Origin: an uncultured Sulfitobacter sp. | GTDB taxonomy: Bacteria > Pseudomonadota > Alphaproteobacteria > Rhodobacterales > Rhodobacteraceae | Direction: 5' to 3' | Assembly (NCBI GenBank): GCA_947501805.1 | Contig: CANMXJ010000003.1 | Span: forward strand, 62,001 to 126,000 | Length of the DNA: 64,000 nucleotides | Part shown: piece after piece, positions 28,971-37,664 of the stretch | Numbering within the stretch: position 1 is the stretch's first letter | How the letters are laid out: every line of letters starts with the position of its first letter | Translations under genes and position numbers: made by a program | Notes under the pieces: model-generated | What the model saw: the letters and a program-made list of their open reading frames with translations, nothing else | Databases searched by the model: none | Told to the model about the DNA's origin: nothing

Positions 28971-30838
28971 GCTGATATCTTTCGAGCAGATCTTCTTAAC
29001 TTGGCCAAAATGAGGGTAAGCGCGGCCGGTGTTACACCATCAACACGTCCCGCTTGGGCAATGCTCTCAGGTCTTGCAGCAGAAAGCTTTGCTTTCAACT
29101 CGTTTGAAAGCCCCTCCAGAATGTCATAGTCAAAATCGTCTGGAATACGATGAGCTTCATCTCTCTTTAGAATATCGATCTCGGTCTGCTGTCTTGCAAG
29201 ATAGTTTGAATACAGCGCATCCCGTTCAATTTGCTGTCTTATCTCCGGCTCAACATCAGCCAACCGAGGCTCCAAAGGAATAACATCTTCAAAACGGGCA
29301 TCGGGAAACGACAACAGCTGAAAGGCCGTCCGGCGCGTTCCGTCCTGACTAACAGTCACATTTGATCTCGCCGCCTCTGTGGGTGTAAAGCTCTTCTGGG
29401 TCAAAAGCCTCTTTGCTACTGACAGTTTTTCCATCTTGGTCGTGAATGCTGCAATCCGCTTCTCACCTGCGCACCCAAGCGAAATCGCTAAAGGTGTTAG
29501 ACGTTGATCTGCGTTGTCTGCACGCAAGGATAATCTGAATTCAGCACGCGATGTAAACATCCGATATGGCTCCGTAACACCACGGGTCGTCAAATCATCA
29601 ATCATAACTCCGATATAACTATCTGCGCGGCTGAATAATATTGGTTCGTTCCCCTGAAAGCGCAACGCAGCGTTCAGACCCGCAACAAGCCCCTGTGCCG
29701 CAGCCTCTTCATAACCGGTTGTTCCATTGATCTGTCCGGCCAGATATAGGCCGTTAACGCTACTGATTTCCAATGAACTCTTCAGAGCACGCGGATCGAC
29801 GTAATCATATTCAATTGCATATCCCGGCTGGAGAATAACAGCGTTCTCCAAGCCCTTAATGGAACGAACATAGTCAAGTTGAACATCTTCCGGCAAAGAG
29901 GTTGAGATACCGTTTGGATAAATTGTGTGGTCATCCGCCCCCTCTGGTTCAAGAAATATCTGATGTGCGTCTTTATCGGCAAACCGGACAATTTTGTCTT
30001 CTATTGAAGGGCAATATCGTGGACCAACCCCGTCAATGTGACCTCCATACATCGCTGATTTTTCAAGATTTTGTCGGATGATGTCGTGTGTTTTCGCATT
30101 TGTATGCGTTATACCACACGATATCTGCGGTGCACTGGTCCTCTTGGAAAGAAAGGAAAACAGCACCGGCTCTTCATCGCCCGGTTGGGATTCAAGATCT
30201 GACCAATCAATCGTTCGACCATCAAGGCGGGGTGGCGTGCCAGTTTTCAAACGCCCCATCGGTAAGTTGAAACCATCTAAACGCTTGGCTAACCGCTCAG
30301 AAGCCTTGTTTCCCATTCGCCCACCGGAGCGGGAAACATCACCAATATGGATAACACCTCGGAGAAATGTCCCCGTAGTGAGAATGACCGCTTGGGCATG
30401 GACCAGATCACCGTTGGCCAATTCGATGCCGGCAACTGCCTGACCGTCCATAACGAAATCGGTAACTTCGCCCTCAATAATTTCGAGGTTCGGCTGGGAA
30501 ATCGTTTCAGCTAACATTTCCTTCCGGTAGATTTTTCGATCAGCCTGCGCTCTTGGGCCTTGAACGGCAGGTCCTTTTCGCCGGTTCAAAAGGCGAAATT
30601 GGATACCCGCCTTATCAGCCACACGCGCCATAACCCCGTCCAGTGCGTCAATCTCCCGCACGAGGTGCCCTTTACCAAGACCACCAATTGCAGGATTGCA
30701 CGACATTACGCCAATGTCCTTTTCTGACATTGTAACAAGCGCTGTCTCAACGCCCATACGGGCTGATGCATGCGCGGCTTCAACACCAGCATGCCCTCCC
30801 CCAATTACGATCACTCCAAAATGTTTCACGTGAAACAC
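28967..30838 (-). CDS. mnmG: tRNA uridine-5-carboxymethylaminomethyl modification enzyme MnmG
   Basis: A 623-residue FAD protein (formerly GidA) that works with MnmE to modify the wobble uridine of certain tRNAs. The FAD-binding [10 protein letters not shown] is at residues 13-22, followed by the conserved [24 protein letters not shown] block and a C-terminal helical domain for tRNA/MnmE binding. The start is GTG 30838, five codons of which lie inside a parS site. mnmE ends 4 nt upstream. Confidence 0.96.
   Translation of the reverse strand: MFHVKHFGVIVIGGGHAGVEAAHASARMGVETALVTMSEKDIGVMSCNPAIGGLGKGHLVREIDALDGVMARVADKAGIQFRLLNRRKGPAVQGPRAQADRKIYRKEMLAETISQPNLEIIEGEVTDFVMDGQAVAGIELANGDLVHAQAVILTTGTFLRGVIHIGDVSRSGGRMGNKASERLAKRLDGFNLPMGRLKTGTPPRLDGRTIDWSDLESQPGDEEPVLFSFLSKRTSAPQISCGITHTNAKTHDIIRQNLEKSAMYGGHIDGVGPRYCPSIEDKIVRFADKDAHQIFLEPEGADDHTIYPNGISTSLPEDVQLDYVRSIKGLENAVILQPGYAIEYDYVDPRALKSSLEISSVNGLYLAGQINGTTGYEEAAAQGLVAGLNAALRFQGNEPILFSRADSYIGVMIDDLTTRGVTEPYRMFTSRAEFRLSLRADNADQRLTPLAISLGCAGEKRIAAFTTKMEKLSVAKRLLTQKSFTPTEAARSNVTVSQDGTRRTAFQLLSFPDARFEDVIPLEPRLADVEPEIRQQIERDALYSNYLARQQTEIDILKRDEAHRIPDDFDYDILEGLSNELKAKLSAARPESIAQAGRVDGVTPAALTLILAKLRRSARKISA
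30822..30837. other. parS: parS centromere site 2, at the start of mnmG
   Basis: A second perfect TGTTTCACGTGAAACA. It overlaps the first codons of mnmG and is read there in a different frame (FHVKH) from the site in rsmG (NVSRET). About 3.3 kb from the proposed origin. Confidence 0.95.
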
Positions 30839-30842
30839 TCCA

Positions 30843-32129
30843 TTACTTACCTATGCAAAAGCTTAGAAATATTTCGTCCAGCAAGTTTTCGACGCCGATA
30901 CGTCCAACCACAGATTCCAACGCACGGACAGCAGATCTCAGTTCTTCTGCAGCGATATCATAATGATTGGCACCCCGCACCAGAATTTCCTTCACCAGCA
31001 AGAGCCCTTCCAGTGTCTTAACCATTGCGACCCGATGCCGCTCATGCGTTGCGATTCCTGCACCATTACTCAGCAACTTGAGCCGCTGAGATATCTCTTG
31101 AACAAGTTCCTCAACTCCTTGGCCAGTCTTGCCAGAGACAGCGTGAATTGCGTTGGGATACACGTCAGCCTTCGGGTGAACAACAATATCATCTTCACCG
31201 GGTGCTATTAGAAGACGCTCATCCGGTTTCTTCAAAAAAACACGCAGGTCCGCCGTTTCTGCACGCTCAATTGCACGCGCGACACCAATCACTTCGATTT
31301 TGTCATCACTCTCACGCAGACCAGCGGTATCCAAGAACGTAACTGGCAATCCATCAAGGTCCATTCGAACCTCCACGATATCACGTGTTGTTCCAGCAAT
31401 ATCTGATGTAATGGCGGCTTCACGCTTTGCAAGCGCATTCAATAATGTGGATTTACCCGCATTCGGCGCACCAATAATCGCAACCTCAAATCCGGTCTTG
31501 ATGCGTTCCGCAATTTTCGATCCTTCAGCTTCCGCGCCAATCTGAGCTGCAACCCCATCGAGAAGTGCAGACACTTCAGGCGTTACGTCAATCGGAACAT
31601 CTTCGTCCGCAAAATCTATGGTTGCCTCCAGCAACGCAGCTGCCCGAATAAGATCAGCGCGCCAACCCTCTACCAAATCACCAAGATGACCCGAGAAAAC
31701 GCGCAATGCCTGCTTGCGCTGTGCTTCAGTCTCGGACTCGATCAAATCAGCCAAACCTTCGACTTGCGCCAAATCCAACTTTTCGTTTTCCAATGCACGG
31801 CGCGTAAATTCGCCGGCCTCGGCAAGACGTGTATTCGGGAACTCAGAAAGTCGCGCCAATGTTGCCTGAACAACAGCAACACTTCCATGCAAATGGAATT
31901 CGACGACATCTTCGCCAGTGAAACTGTGCGGAGCGGCGAAGTTTAAAACCAAGGCCCGATCGATCACCTCGCTTGCCCTATTTCGAAGACTTCTAACACC
32001 CGAAGTTTGTGCCTTGGGTAGTGATCCTACAATCTGGCACGCCACATTAGCTGCGTCAGGGCCGGACAGGCGCACAACAGACACACCGGCACGGCCCGCG
32101 GCTGTCGCTTGGGCAAAGATCGTATCCAT
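30843..32129 (-). CDS. mnmE: tRNA modification GTPase MnmE
   Basis: A 428-residue partner of MnmG. It has the N-terminal formyl-THF-binding domain, a helical region with an inserted G domain, and the C-terminal FCIGK with the conserved cysteine. In the G domain, G1 GAPNAGKS (220-227), G2 DIAGTTRD and G3 DTAG (267-270) are normal. Where NKxD (G4) is expected the protein reads HPKAD (318-322), lacking the usual Asn, and the stretch between G3 and G4 is short. SGKTGQG then fits G5. AAAGG precedes the ATG. Confidence 0.95.
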   Translation of the reverse strand: MDTIFAQATAAGRAGVSVVRLSGPDAANVACQIVGSLPKAQTSGVRSLRNRASEVIDRALVLNFAAPHSFTGEDVVEFHLHGSVAVVQATLARLSEFPNTRLAEAGEFTRRALENEKLDLAQVEGLADLIESETEAQRKQALRVFSGHLGDLVEGWRADLIRAAALLEATIDFADEDVPIDVTPEVSALLDGVAAQIGAEAEGSKIAERIKTGFEVAIIGAPNAGKSTLLNALAKREAAITSDIAGTTRDIVEVRMDLDGLPVTFLDTAGLRESDDKIEVIGVARAIERAETADLRVFLKKPDERLLIAPGEDDIVVHPKADVYPNAIHAVSGKTGQGVEELVQEISQRLKLLSNGAGIATHERHRVAMVKTLEGLLLVKEILVRGANHYDIAAEELRSAVRALESVVGRIGVENLLDEIFLSFCIGK

Positions 32130-32143
32130 TTTAACATAACCTT

Positions 32144-32160
32144 TTGTTATTAAATAACAA
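32144..32160. repeat. 17-bp palindrome between rho and mnmE
   Basis: TTGTTATT-A-AATAACAA, two perfect 8-bp arms around one base, filling about half of the 31-nt gap between the rho stop and the mnmE start. It is AT-only apart from one G/C pair, so it is a poor terminator stem and more like a protein-binding site. Confidence 0.6.
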
Positions 32161-33432
32161 TTAGGTGTTCATAGAGTCAAAGAAGTCCGAGTTTGTCTTG
32201 GTCTGCTTCAACTTACCAATCAGGAACTCAATCGCATCTGTAGTACCCATCGGGTTTAGGATGCGGCGCAATACAAAGGTTTTCTGTAGATCAACCTTAT
32301 CAATCAGCAGATCTTCTTTGCGGGTACCGGATTTGAGAATATCAATCGCCGGGAACACGCGTTTGTCTGCAATCTTACGATCCAGAACAATTTCAGAGTT
32401 ACCGGTGCCTTTGAATTCTTCAAAGATCACCTCATCCATGCGCGAACCGGTATCTATCAAGGCCGTTGCAATAATGGTCAAGGAACCACCTTCTTCGATA
32501 TTACGCGCGGCACCAAAGAAACGCTTAGGGCGCTGCAAGGCGTTGGCATCCACACCACCGGTCAGGACTTTACCGGAGGAAGGCACAACCGTATTAAACG
32601 CTCGGCCAAGGCGGGTAATGGAATCCAGCAGGATCACAACGTCACGCTTGTGCTCAACAAGGCGTTTCGCCTTTTCTATCACCATTTCGGAAACCGCAAC
32701 GTGGCGTGTCGCTGGTTCGTCAAAGGTGGATGAAACAACTTCACCTTTCACAGAACGCTGCATGTCGGTGACTTCTTCGGGGCGTTCATCAATAAGAAGA
32801 ACAATCAGATAGCACTCAGGATGGTTCTTTTCGATCGAATTGGCGATATTTTGCAGCAAAACCGTTTTACCCGTACGCGGCGGGGCAACAATCAGACAGC
32901 GCTGTCCTTTGCCGATGGGAGACACCAAATCAATAATGCGGGCGGAACGGTCCTTGATCGTCGGATCATCGACTTCCATCGTCATCCGCTCATCCGGATA
33001 AAGCGGGGTAAGGTTCTCAAACGCAACTTTGTGACGGGCCTTCTCTGGCTCCTCAAAGTTGATCTTGGTCACCTCGGTCAGCGCAAAGTAGCGTTCTGTA
33101 TCGTCAGGGGCCTTAATCAGCCCCTCAATGGTATCTCCGGTCCGCAGGCTATGCTGGCGGATCATCTCTGGCGACACGTAAATATCGTCTGGACCGGGCA
33201 GATAATTCGCTTCGGGGGAACGCAGAAAACCGAAACCGTCTTGCAGGACTTCCAACACACCGTCGCCAGAAATTTCCCAGCCCTCATCCGCGCGTTCGCG
33301 CAGAATTTGAAACATCATCTCGCCTTTGCGCATGGTCGAAGCGTTTTCGATCTCAAGCTCTTCTGCCATTGCCAACAGGTTCTTGGGTGTTTGCGCCTTG
33401 AGATCAGCGAGGTTCAGCGTTTCAGTTGTCAT
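32161..33432 (-). CDS. rho: Transcription termination factor Rho
   Basis: A 423-residue Rho, the hexameric RNA helicase that ends transcription. It has an N-terminal helix bundle ([20 protein letters not shown]), a cold-shock-like RNA-binding domain ([15 protein letters not shown]) and an ATPase with P-loop APPRTGKT (near 184-191), Walker [12 protein letters not shown] and the Q-loop. ATG 33432 is favoured over a GTG seven codons upstream because conserved sequence begins there and AGGA precedes it. Confidence 0.96.
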   Translation of the reverse strand: MTTETLNLADLKAQTPKNLLAMAEELEIENASTMRKGEMMFQILRERADEGWEISGDGVLEVLQDGFGFLRSPEANYLPGPDDIYVSPEMIRQHSLRTGDTIEGLIKAPDDTERYFALTEVTKINFEEPEKARHKVAFENLTPLYPDERMTMEVDDPTIKDRSARIIDLVSPIGKGQRCLIVAPPRTGKTVLLQNIANSIEKNHPECYLIVLLIDERPEEVTDMQRSVKGEVVSSTFDEPATRHVAVSEMVIEKAKRLVEHKRDVVILLDSITRLGRAFNTVVPSSGKVLTGGVDANALQRPKRFFGAARNIEEGGSLTIIATALIDTGSRMDEVIFEEFKGTGNSEIVLDRKIADKRVFPAIDILKSGTRKEDLLIDKVDLQKTFVLRRILNPMGTTDAIEFLIGKLKQTKTNSDFFDSMNT

Positions 33433-33557
33433 GAGATGATCCTGTTCAGCCACGCGAAAACAGCCGGCTGGTCGATATGTGAATGTAGCAGCGAGGTTCC
33501 ATCCCCGGACGGGGTGGTAGCGCGGATATAGGCTGCACGGTCGTTCGAGTCAATCAG

Positions 33558-34007
33558 TCAGAATTTCACAACTACCGAGAAGACAATGACGATCATCAGA
33601 ACGGTCGGCACTTCGTTCATTATCCGGTACTGCCGCCCGGTAAGTGAATTCTCACCGCGTTGAAAAGCTTTCATGCGGATGATCAGCCACGTGTGAAACG
33701 CCGTCATCGCGATCACACTTGCTCCTTTTGTCCAAGGCCAAATCGCTGACCAATCCACGATTCCGGGCGTGAACACCAACAATAGACCAAAAGTCCAGGT
33801 TGCGTGCATTCCCGGTCTCATGATCACACGGGCCAGTTTAAACTCCATCATGGCAAACAGATCATGCGTTTCCCCTGACAGACCACCGCTTTCGGTATGG
33901 TGCACAAAGAGACGGGGAAGATAGAACAAGGCAGCCATCCAGGAGATCACAGAAATGATGTGCAATGACTTGATCCAAGGGTAGGCTAGCGCAAGAATGT
34001 CCAACAT
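33558..34007 (-). CDS. hemJ: Protoporphyrinogen IX oxidase HemJ
   Basis: A 149-residue membrane protein with four hydrophobic helices. It carries the HemJ signature LHIISVISWMAALFYLPRLF with the conserved histidine, plus RPGMHATW and KGASVIAMTAFHTW. HemJ oxidises protoporphyrinogen to protoporphyrin in heme synthesis in many alphaproteobacteria that lack HemG/HemY. It is the last leftward gene before the origin. A 125-nt gap without a recognisable gene separates it from rho. Confidence 0.93.
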   Translation of the reverse strand: MLDILALAYPWIKSLHIISVISWMAALFYLPRLFVHHTESGGLSGETHDLFAMMEFKLARVIMRPGMHATWTFGLLLVFTPGIVDWSAIWPWTKGASVIAMTAFHTWLIIRMKAFQRGENSLTGRQYRIMNEVPTVLMIVIVFSVVVKF

Positions 34008-34088
34008 ATTTCACTCCGTTCTCTTTGCCCTTCTTATAATAATAAAGAAGATAAGAAAGATGATGATGTAAGTAGGGATCGGTTTTTC

Positions 34089-34097
34089 TGTGGATTA
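34089..34097 (-). promoter_or_regulatory. DnaA-box-like 9-mer in oriC (34089)
   Basis: TGTGGATTA on the plus strand reads TAATCCACA on the minus strand, one mismatch from TTATCCACA. Confidence 0.5.
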
Positions 34098-34146
34098 CTG
34101 AGTTGTTACGAGGTTTTCCACCGAGGGAGGAAATTCATGCACAGCA

Positions 34147-34155
34147 TTGGGATAA
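34147..34155 (-). promoter_or_regulatory. Weak DnaA-box-like 9-mer in oriC (34147)
   Basis: TTGGGATAA, reading TTATCCCAA on the minus strand, is two mismatches from the DnaA consensus. Confidence 0.3.
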
Positions 34156-34185
34156 GCCAGCGTAAATCCCAAAAAAATATATATT

Positions 34186-34198
34186 AATCAATATGTTG
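34186..34198 (+). promoter_or_regulatory. IHF consensus site in oriC
   Basis: AATCAATATGTTG matches the IHF consensus WATCARNNNNTTR exactly and sits in the AT-rich centre, where IHF bending assists origin opening in other bacteria. Confidence 0.5.
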
Positions 34199-34213
34199 TT
34201 TATACTATAAACA
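34197..34213. repeat. 17-bp AT palindrome in oriC
   Basis: TGTTTATA-C-TATAAACA, perfect 8-bp arms around one base, overlapping the end of the IHF match. A candidate DNA-unwinding or protein-binding element. Confidence 0.6.
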
Positions 34214-34245
34214 CAAAATCATGTGGGTATCTAACGGACATGATA

Positions 34246-34264
34246 GCAGGAAAATGATTCCTGC
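34246..34264. repeat. Inverted repeat in oriC (34246)
   Basis: GCAGGAA-AATGA-TTCCTGC, perfect 7-bp arms with a 5-nt loop. Confidence 0.6.
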
Positions 34265-34270
34265 ACTGCA

Positions 34271-34308
34271 TCAGGTTGTCCTTATCCTCATAGGGATGAA
34301 AAACCTGA
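34271..34308. repeat. Inverted repeat enclosing a DnaA-like box
   Basis: TCAGGTT (34271-34277) pairs perfectly with AACCTGA (34302-34308). Between them lies TTATCCTCA (34282-34290), one mismatch from the DnaA 9-mer. Confidence 0.55.
34282..34290 (+). promoter_or_regulatory. DnaA-box-like 9-mer in oriC (34282)
   Basis: TTATCCTCA, one mismatch from TTATCCACA, in the loop of the preceding inverted repeat. Confidence 0.5.
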
Positions 34309-34320
34309 AAGCGTGCAGAA

Positions 34321-34334
34321 ACACATCAATGTGT
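34321..34334. repeat. Inverted repeat in oriC (34321)
   Basis: ACACAT-CA-ATGTGT, perfect 6-bp arms. Confidence 0.5.
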
Positions 34335-34361
34335 CGCTCTTGTGTCCGGTCCTTAGTTTTT

Positions 34362-34374
34362 GCACTAGAAGTGC
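34362..34374. repeat. Inverted repeat abutting the CtrA motif
   Basis: GCACT-AGA-AGTGC, perfect 5-bp arms, ending exactly where the TTAA-N7-TTAA motif begins. Confidence 0.45.
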
Positions 34375-34389
34375 TTAAGAACTCCTTAA
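34375..34389. promoter_or_regulatory. CtrA consensus motif (TTAA-N7-TTAA) at the origin / maf promoter
   Basis: TTAAGAACTCCTTAA matches the full CtrA binding consensus with exact 7-nt spacing. It ends 22 nt before the maf start codon and lies inside the proposed origin. CtrA is known to bind and silence the Caulobacter origin; whether it does so here is inference. Confidence 0.6.
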
Positions 34390-34403
34390 TGAAACCCACA
34401 AGG

Positions 34404-34412
34404 TTATCCCCA
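34404..34412 (+). promoter_or_regulatory. DnaA-box-like 9-mer overlapping the maf start
   Basis: TTATCCCCA, one mismatch from the DnaA consensus; its last base is the A of the maf ATG. Confidence 0.45.
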
Positions 34413-35011
34413 TGTCTCTCCCTCTCATTCTTGCGTCCGGGTCCACGGTCAGAGCAAATCTGCTAACTCAGGCAAAGGTTGAATACCGGATCGAAGTTGC
34501 GCGGATCGATGAAGAGATGATCAAAGACGCGTTAATCTCTGAAGGGGCCTCGCCACGTGATATTGCAGATACTTTGGCAGAAATGAAAGCCCGCAAAGTA
34601 AGTGAAAAGAACCCTGGAACCTTGGTTTTGGGTTGTGATCAGGTTCTGGATCACCAAGGAAAGATGCTGTCCAAACCACGAGATGAAGCTGATGCACTTG
34701 CGCAACTACGTGCCCTTTCCGGCGACAAACATTCCTTACTCTCAGCCGCTGTTATCTGTGAAGACGGCAAACCGATCTGGCGTCACGTGGGGCAAGTGCG
34801 GTTACGAATGCGGCCGCTAAGCGAAGACTATCTGAACGATTATGTCACCCGAAACTGGGAGAGCATTCAACACGCTGTTGGATGTTATAAACTTGAAGAA
34901 GAAGGCGTGCGCCTGTTTTCAAACGTACAAGGGGATTACTTTCACGTTCTGGGTATGCCACTTTTGGAACTGTTAAACTACCTGACATTGCGCGGAGATC
35001 TGCCGACATGA
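34412..35011 (+). CDS. maf: Maf family nucleotide pyrophosphatase, YceF-like
   Basis: A 199-residue Maf protein. It begins with LILASGSTVRANLL and has LGCDQVLDHQGKMLSKP, where the CDQV form suggests the YceF (m7GTP) subgroup rather than YhdE. The KxRD/E and VGCYKLEEEG motifs are present. Maf enzymes hydrolyse modified NTPs and can delay division. It is the first gene right of the origin and is ATGA-coupled to aroE. Confidence 0.93.
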   Translation: MSLPLILASGSTVRANLLTQAKVEYRIEVARIDEEMIKDALISEGASPRDIADTLAEMKARKVSEKNPGTLVLGCDQVLDHQGKMLSKPRDEADALAQLRALSGDKHSLLSAAVICEDGKPIWRHVGQVRLRMRPLSEDYLNDYVTRNWESIQHAVGCYKLEEEGVRLFSNVQGDYFHVLGMPLLELLNYLTLRGDLPT

Positions 35012-35841
35012 ACTTGCCCAACATTCCTCTGGCCGGAGTCATCGGATCGCCGATCGCCCATTCCAAGTCACCGCAGTTACATCGCCACTGGCTCAAGACT
35101 TATGGGATTGCGGGGCATTACATCCCGATGGATGTGCATCCTGATAATCTTGAGACGGTTATTCGCACCCTGCCAAAGATGGGCTTTGTCGGGGTTAATA
35201 TTACGATCCCGCATAAGGAAAATATCATGACCATCGCGGATCTGGTGACAGATCGCGCTATTCTGATCGGAGCCGCCAACACCTTGATTTTCCGTAAAGA
35301 CGGGAAGATTCATGCAGATAATACAGATGGGTATGGGTTTCTTGAAAACTTGAAGAACGGTGCGCCGGGTTGGTCAGCCAAGGTTGGTCCCGCTGCCGTT
35401 CTGGGTGCAGGCGGTGCTGCGCGCGCTGTTATTGCGTCTTTACTTGATGCTGGCGTGCCTGAAATCCTCTTGTCGAACCGCACTCGCGTGCGTGCCGATA
35501 AGTTGAAATCAGATTTCGGTAGCCGTGTGCGGGTATTTGATTGGGTGCAGGCAGGCAACATGTTGGATCATGCTGCCCTTGTGGTGAACACAACCTCGCT
35601 GGGTATGATCGGCAAAGGTGAAATGCGCGTCCCTCTCGACGGGTTGCGGCCCAAAACAGTTGTGACGGATCTGGTCTATGCACCGTTGAAGACCAAGTTG
35701 TTGGAGACAGCTGAAGAAATGGGATGTGTGACAGTGGATGGCTTGGGCATGTTGTTGCATCAAGCGGTTCCCGCCTTTGAACGCTGGTTTGGAAAACGTC
35801 CCGAGGTAGATCGCGCAACACGTGCGGCGGCGTTGCGCTGA
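35008..35841 (+). CDS. aroE: Shikimate dehydrogenase
   Basis: A 277-residue NADPH enzyme reducing 3-dehydroshikimate in aromatic amino-acid synthesis. Substrate-site residues lie in GSPIAHSKSP and NITIPHKE (catalytic Lys in PHK). The NADP site shows GAGGAARAV and SNRTRVRADKL. Overlaps maf by 4 nt and coaE by 1 nt (TGATG). Confidence 0.96.
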   Translation: MNLPNIPLAGVIGSPIAHSKSPQLHRHWLKTYGIAGHYIPMDVHPDNLETVIRTLPKMGFVGVNITIPHKENIMTIADLVTDRAILIGAANTLIFRKDGKIHADNTDGYGFLENLKNGAPGWSAKVGPAAVLGAGGAARAVIASLLDAGVPEILLSNRTRVRADKLKSDFGSRVRVFDWVQAGNMLDHAALVVNTTSLGMIGKGEMRVPLDGLRPKTVVTDLVYAPLKTKLLETAEEMGCVTVDGLGMLLHQAVPAFERWFGKRPEVDRATRAAALR

Positions 35842-36431
35842 TGTTTTTGCTGGGACTGACGGGATCAATTGGCATGGGCAAGTCGACAACGGCACAGATG
35901 TTCGTCGACGAAGGCTGCGCATTATGGGACGCGGATGCCGCTGTGCATCGGCTGTATGCCGAGGATGGTGCGGCAGTTCCCCTTATTAGAGACTTGTTTC
36001 CTATGTCTGTTATCGACGGTGCCATATCGCGCGACAGGTTGAAAGATATCATAGCAGAAGAACCGGACGCTCTTAAAAAGCTGGAAAATATTGTGCACCC
36101 ATTGGTAGGACAGGACCGCGCTGATTTTATTGCTAACGCAACGGCAGACATTGTTGTTCTGGATATTCCAATCCTGTTTGAAACGGGGGGCGAGGACAAG
36201 GTAGATGCGGTGGCATGTGTGATTACGGATGATGAAACACAAAAAAGCCGGGTGATGGCGCGAGGCACCATGACCGAAGCGCAGTTTGAGGCAATTCGTG
36301 CTAAACAATTGCCCGCGGCCGAAAAAGCCGCCCGTTCCGACTATGTGATACAGACAGATACACTTGAACAGGCCCGCGAACAGGTGCGTGCCGTTGTGAC
36401 GAATATCAGGGAAGAACTGCGCCATGCGTGA
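35841..36431 (+). CDS. coaE: Dephospho-CoA kinase
   Basis: A 196-residue kinase for the last step of CoA synthesis. P-loop GSIGMGKST is at 8-16, followed by the D-A-D motif WDADAAVHRLY and the PILFETGGED lid region. It overlaps aroE by 1 nt and dnaQ by 8 nt within the ori-proximal maf-aroE-coaE-dnaQ operon. Confidence 0.95.
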   Translation: MFLLGLTGSIGMGKSTTAQMFVDEGCALWDADAAVHRLYAEDGAAVPLIRDLFPMSVIDGAISRDRLKDIIAEEPDALKKLENIVHPLVGQDRADFIANATADIVVLDIPILFETGGEDKVDAVACVITDDETQKSRVMARGTMTEAQFEAIRAKQLPAAEKAARSDYVIQTDTLEQAREQVRAVVTNIREELRHA

Positions 36432-37110
36432 AATCGTACTGGATACCGAAACCACGGGATTTGATCCTGAAACCGGCGATCGCATTGTGGAAATCGGCGC
36501 GGTCGAACTGATGGGCCATATGGCCACGGGCAAGACCTACCATCAATATATCAATCCTGAACGTGCAATGCCGCAAAGTGCGTTTGAAATTCACGGATTG
36601 GGAGATAAGTTTCTTGCAGACAAACCAAAGTTTGCTGAAATTGGTCGGGCTTTTCTGGATTTTATTGGCGATTCAAAGCTGATCATTCACAATGCAGCCT
36701 TCGACATCAAATTTCTGAATGCTGAACTCAAATGGATGAACCTGCCGCAAATCCCTTGGGAACAGGCGCTTGATACGTTGGCGATTGCGCGCAAACGGTT
36801 TCCGGGTTCCCCTGCATCCCTTGACGCATTGTGTCGCCGGTTCAACATCGACAACACATCGCGCACCTTGCATGGCGCGTTGCTCGACAGTGAAATTCTG
36901 GCGGAAGTTTATCTGGAATTGATTGGCGGACGCCAGCCTGACTTTGGGCTTTCAACGCAAACGCAAACCTCTGGGGGCCAGACCGAGGCCCAATGGACAC
37001 CAAAACCGCGTCCCACTCCGTTGCCTTCGCGGATCACGGATAAAGAGGCCGCCGCCCATGCCGAATTTGTCAGCAAACTGGGCGACGATGCACTTTGGTC
37101 TAAGCTTTAG
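36424..37110 (+). CDS. dnaQ: DNA polymerase III epsilon subunit (proofreading exonuclease)
   Basis: A 228-residue DEDDh exonuclease. Exo I has D7 and E9 in LDTETTGFD, Exo II is HNAAFDIKFLN, and Exo III HGALLDSEILAEVY carries the catalytic His and Asp. The C-terminal ~50 residues are a proline-rich linker and polymerase-binding tail. Its placement beside the origin fits a replication gene. The stop overlaps that of the convergent secB by 4 nt. Confidence 0.95.
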   Translation: MREIVLDTETTGFDPETGDRIVEIGAVELMGHMATGKTYHQYINPERAMPQSAFEIHGLGDKFLADKPKFAEIGRAFLDFIGDSKLIIHNAAFDIKFLNAELKWMNLPQIPWEQALDTLAIARKRFPGSPASLDALCRRFNIDNTSRTLHGALLDSEILAEVYLELIGGRQPDFGLSTQTQTSGGQTEAQWTPKPRPTPLPSRITDKEAAAHAEFVSKLGDDALWSKL

Positions 37111-37589
37111 GCGTCGGCCTTTGTCCCGGCGCTTTCAGCTTGAATGCGTGCAATTTCGTTGCGGTAAAGTGCAACGAAATCAATGTTTTCAAGGTTGAGC
37201 GGTGGGAAGCCACCGTCACGAGTCACATCGCTGACAATGCGGCGCAGAAACGGGAAAATCATGCGTGGGCATTCGATCAATAGGAATGGGTGAATCTGAT
37301 CATCCGGTACGTTTTCGATGTGGAAAATACCGACATAATCAATCTCGAGGATGAATAGCGTCGTGTCGCTATCTTTGTCTTTCGAGGTCACGTTTAGTTT
37401 GATCGCGCTTTCGAACTGGTTTTCAACTGTGCGCTTTTTTGCATCCAGATTGACCTGTACCTGCACGTCCGGCTGTACGTCGGCACCGCCACCCTTTTGC
37501 GCCATGATGTTTTCGAATGACATGTCACGGATAAATTGTCCCAAGACGCGCATCTGCGGTGCTACGGGTTGTGCTTCTTCTTCGGCCAT
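37107..37589 (-). CDS. secB: Protein-export chaperone SecB
   Basis: A 160-residue SecB, the tetrameric chaperone that keeps preproteins unfolded for SecA. The conserved core includes YVGIFHIENV and LLIECPRMIFPFLRRIVSDV. ATG 37589 is favoured over an in-frame GTG four codons upstream because GGAGAGA lies 3-9 nt before the ATG. Converges on dnaQ. Confidence 0.94.
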   Translation of the reverse strand: MAEEEAQPVAPQMRVLGQFIRDMSFENIMAQKGGGADVQPDVQVQVNLDAKKRTVENQFESAIKLNVTSKDKDSDTTLFILEIDYVGIFHIENVPDDQIHPFLLIECPRMIFPFLRRIVSDVTRDGGFPPLNLENIDFVALYRNEIARIQAESAGTKADA

Positions 37590-37664
37590 TGGTCTCTCCA
37601 CCTAAGGTAAATTAATTTCGAACGCGCTTAACAGATGGGCGCGGTGCCCTCAATGCCCAGCCCT

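Larger units (their letters stand above)
34008..34411. other. oriC: Putative chromosomal replication origin (oriC)
   Basis: A 404-nt gene-free gap, strikingly AT-rich in its centre (about 34165-34220), between leftward hemJ/rho/mnmEG and rightward maf-aroE-coaE-dnaQ. The same gene neighbourhood flanks oriC in other alphaproteobacteria. It holds four near-matches to the DnaA 9-mer, an IHF consensus, a CtrA consensus and five inverted repeats, listed separately. No perfect TTATCCACA occurs here. Identification is by context plus motifs; strand skew was not computed. Confidence 0.8.

Noticed and set aside
34221..34466. 81-codon frame running through the origin gap into maf
   Set aside because: No ribosome-binding site or family resemblance; crosses the DnaA-like boxes and repeats and continues out of frame into maf.
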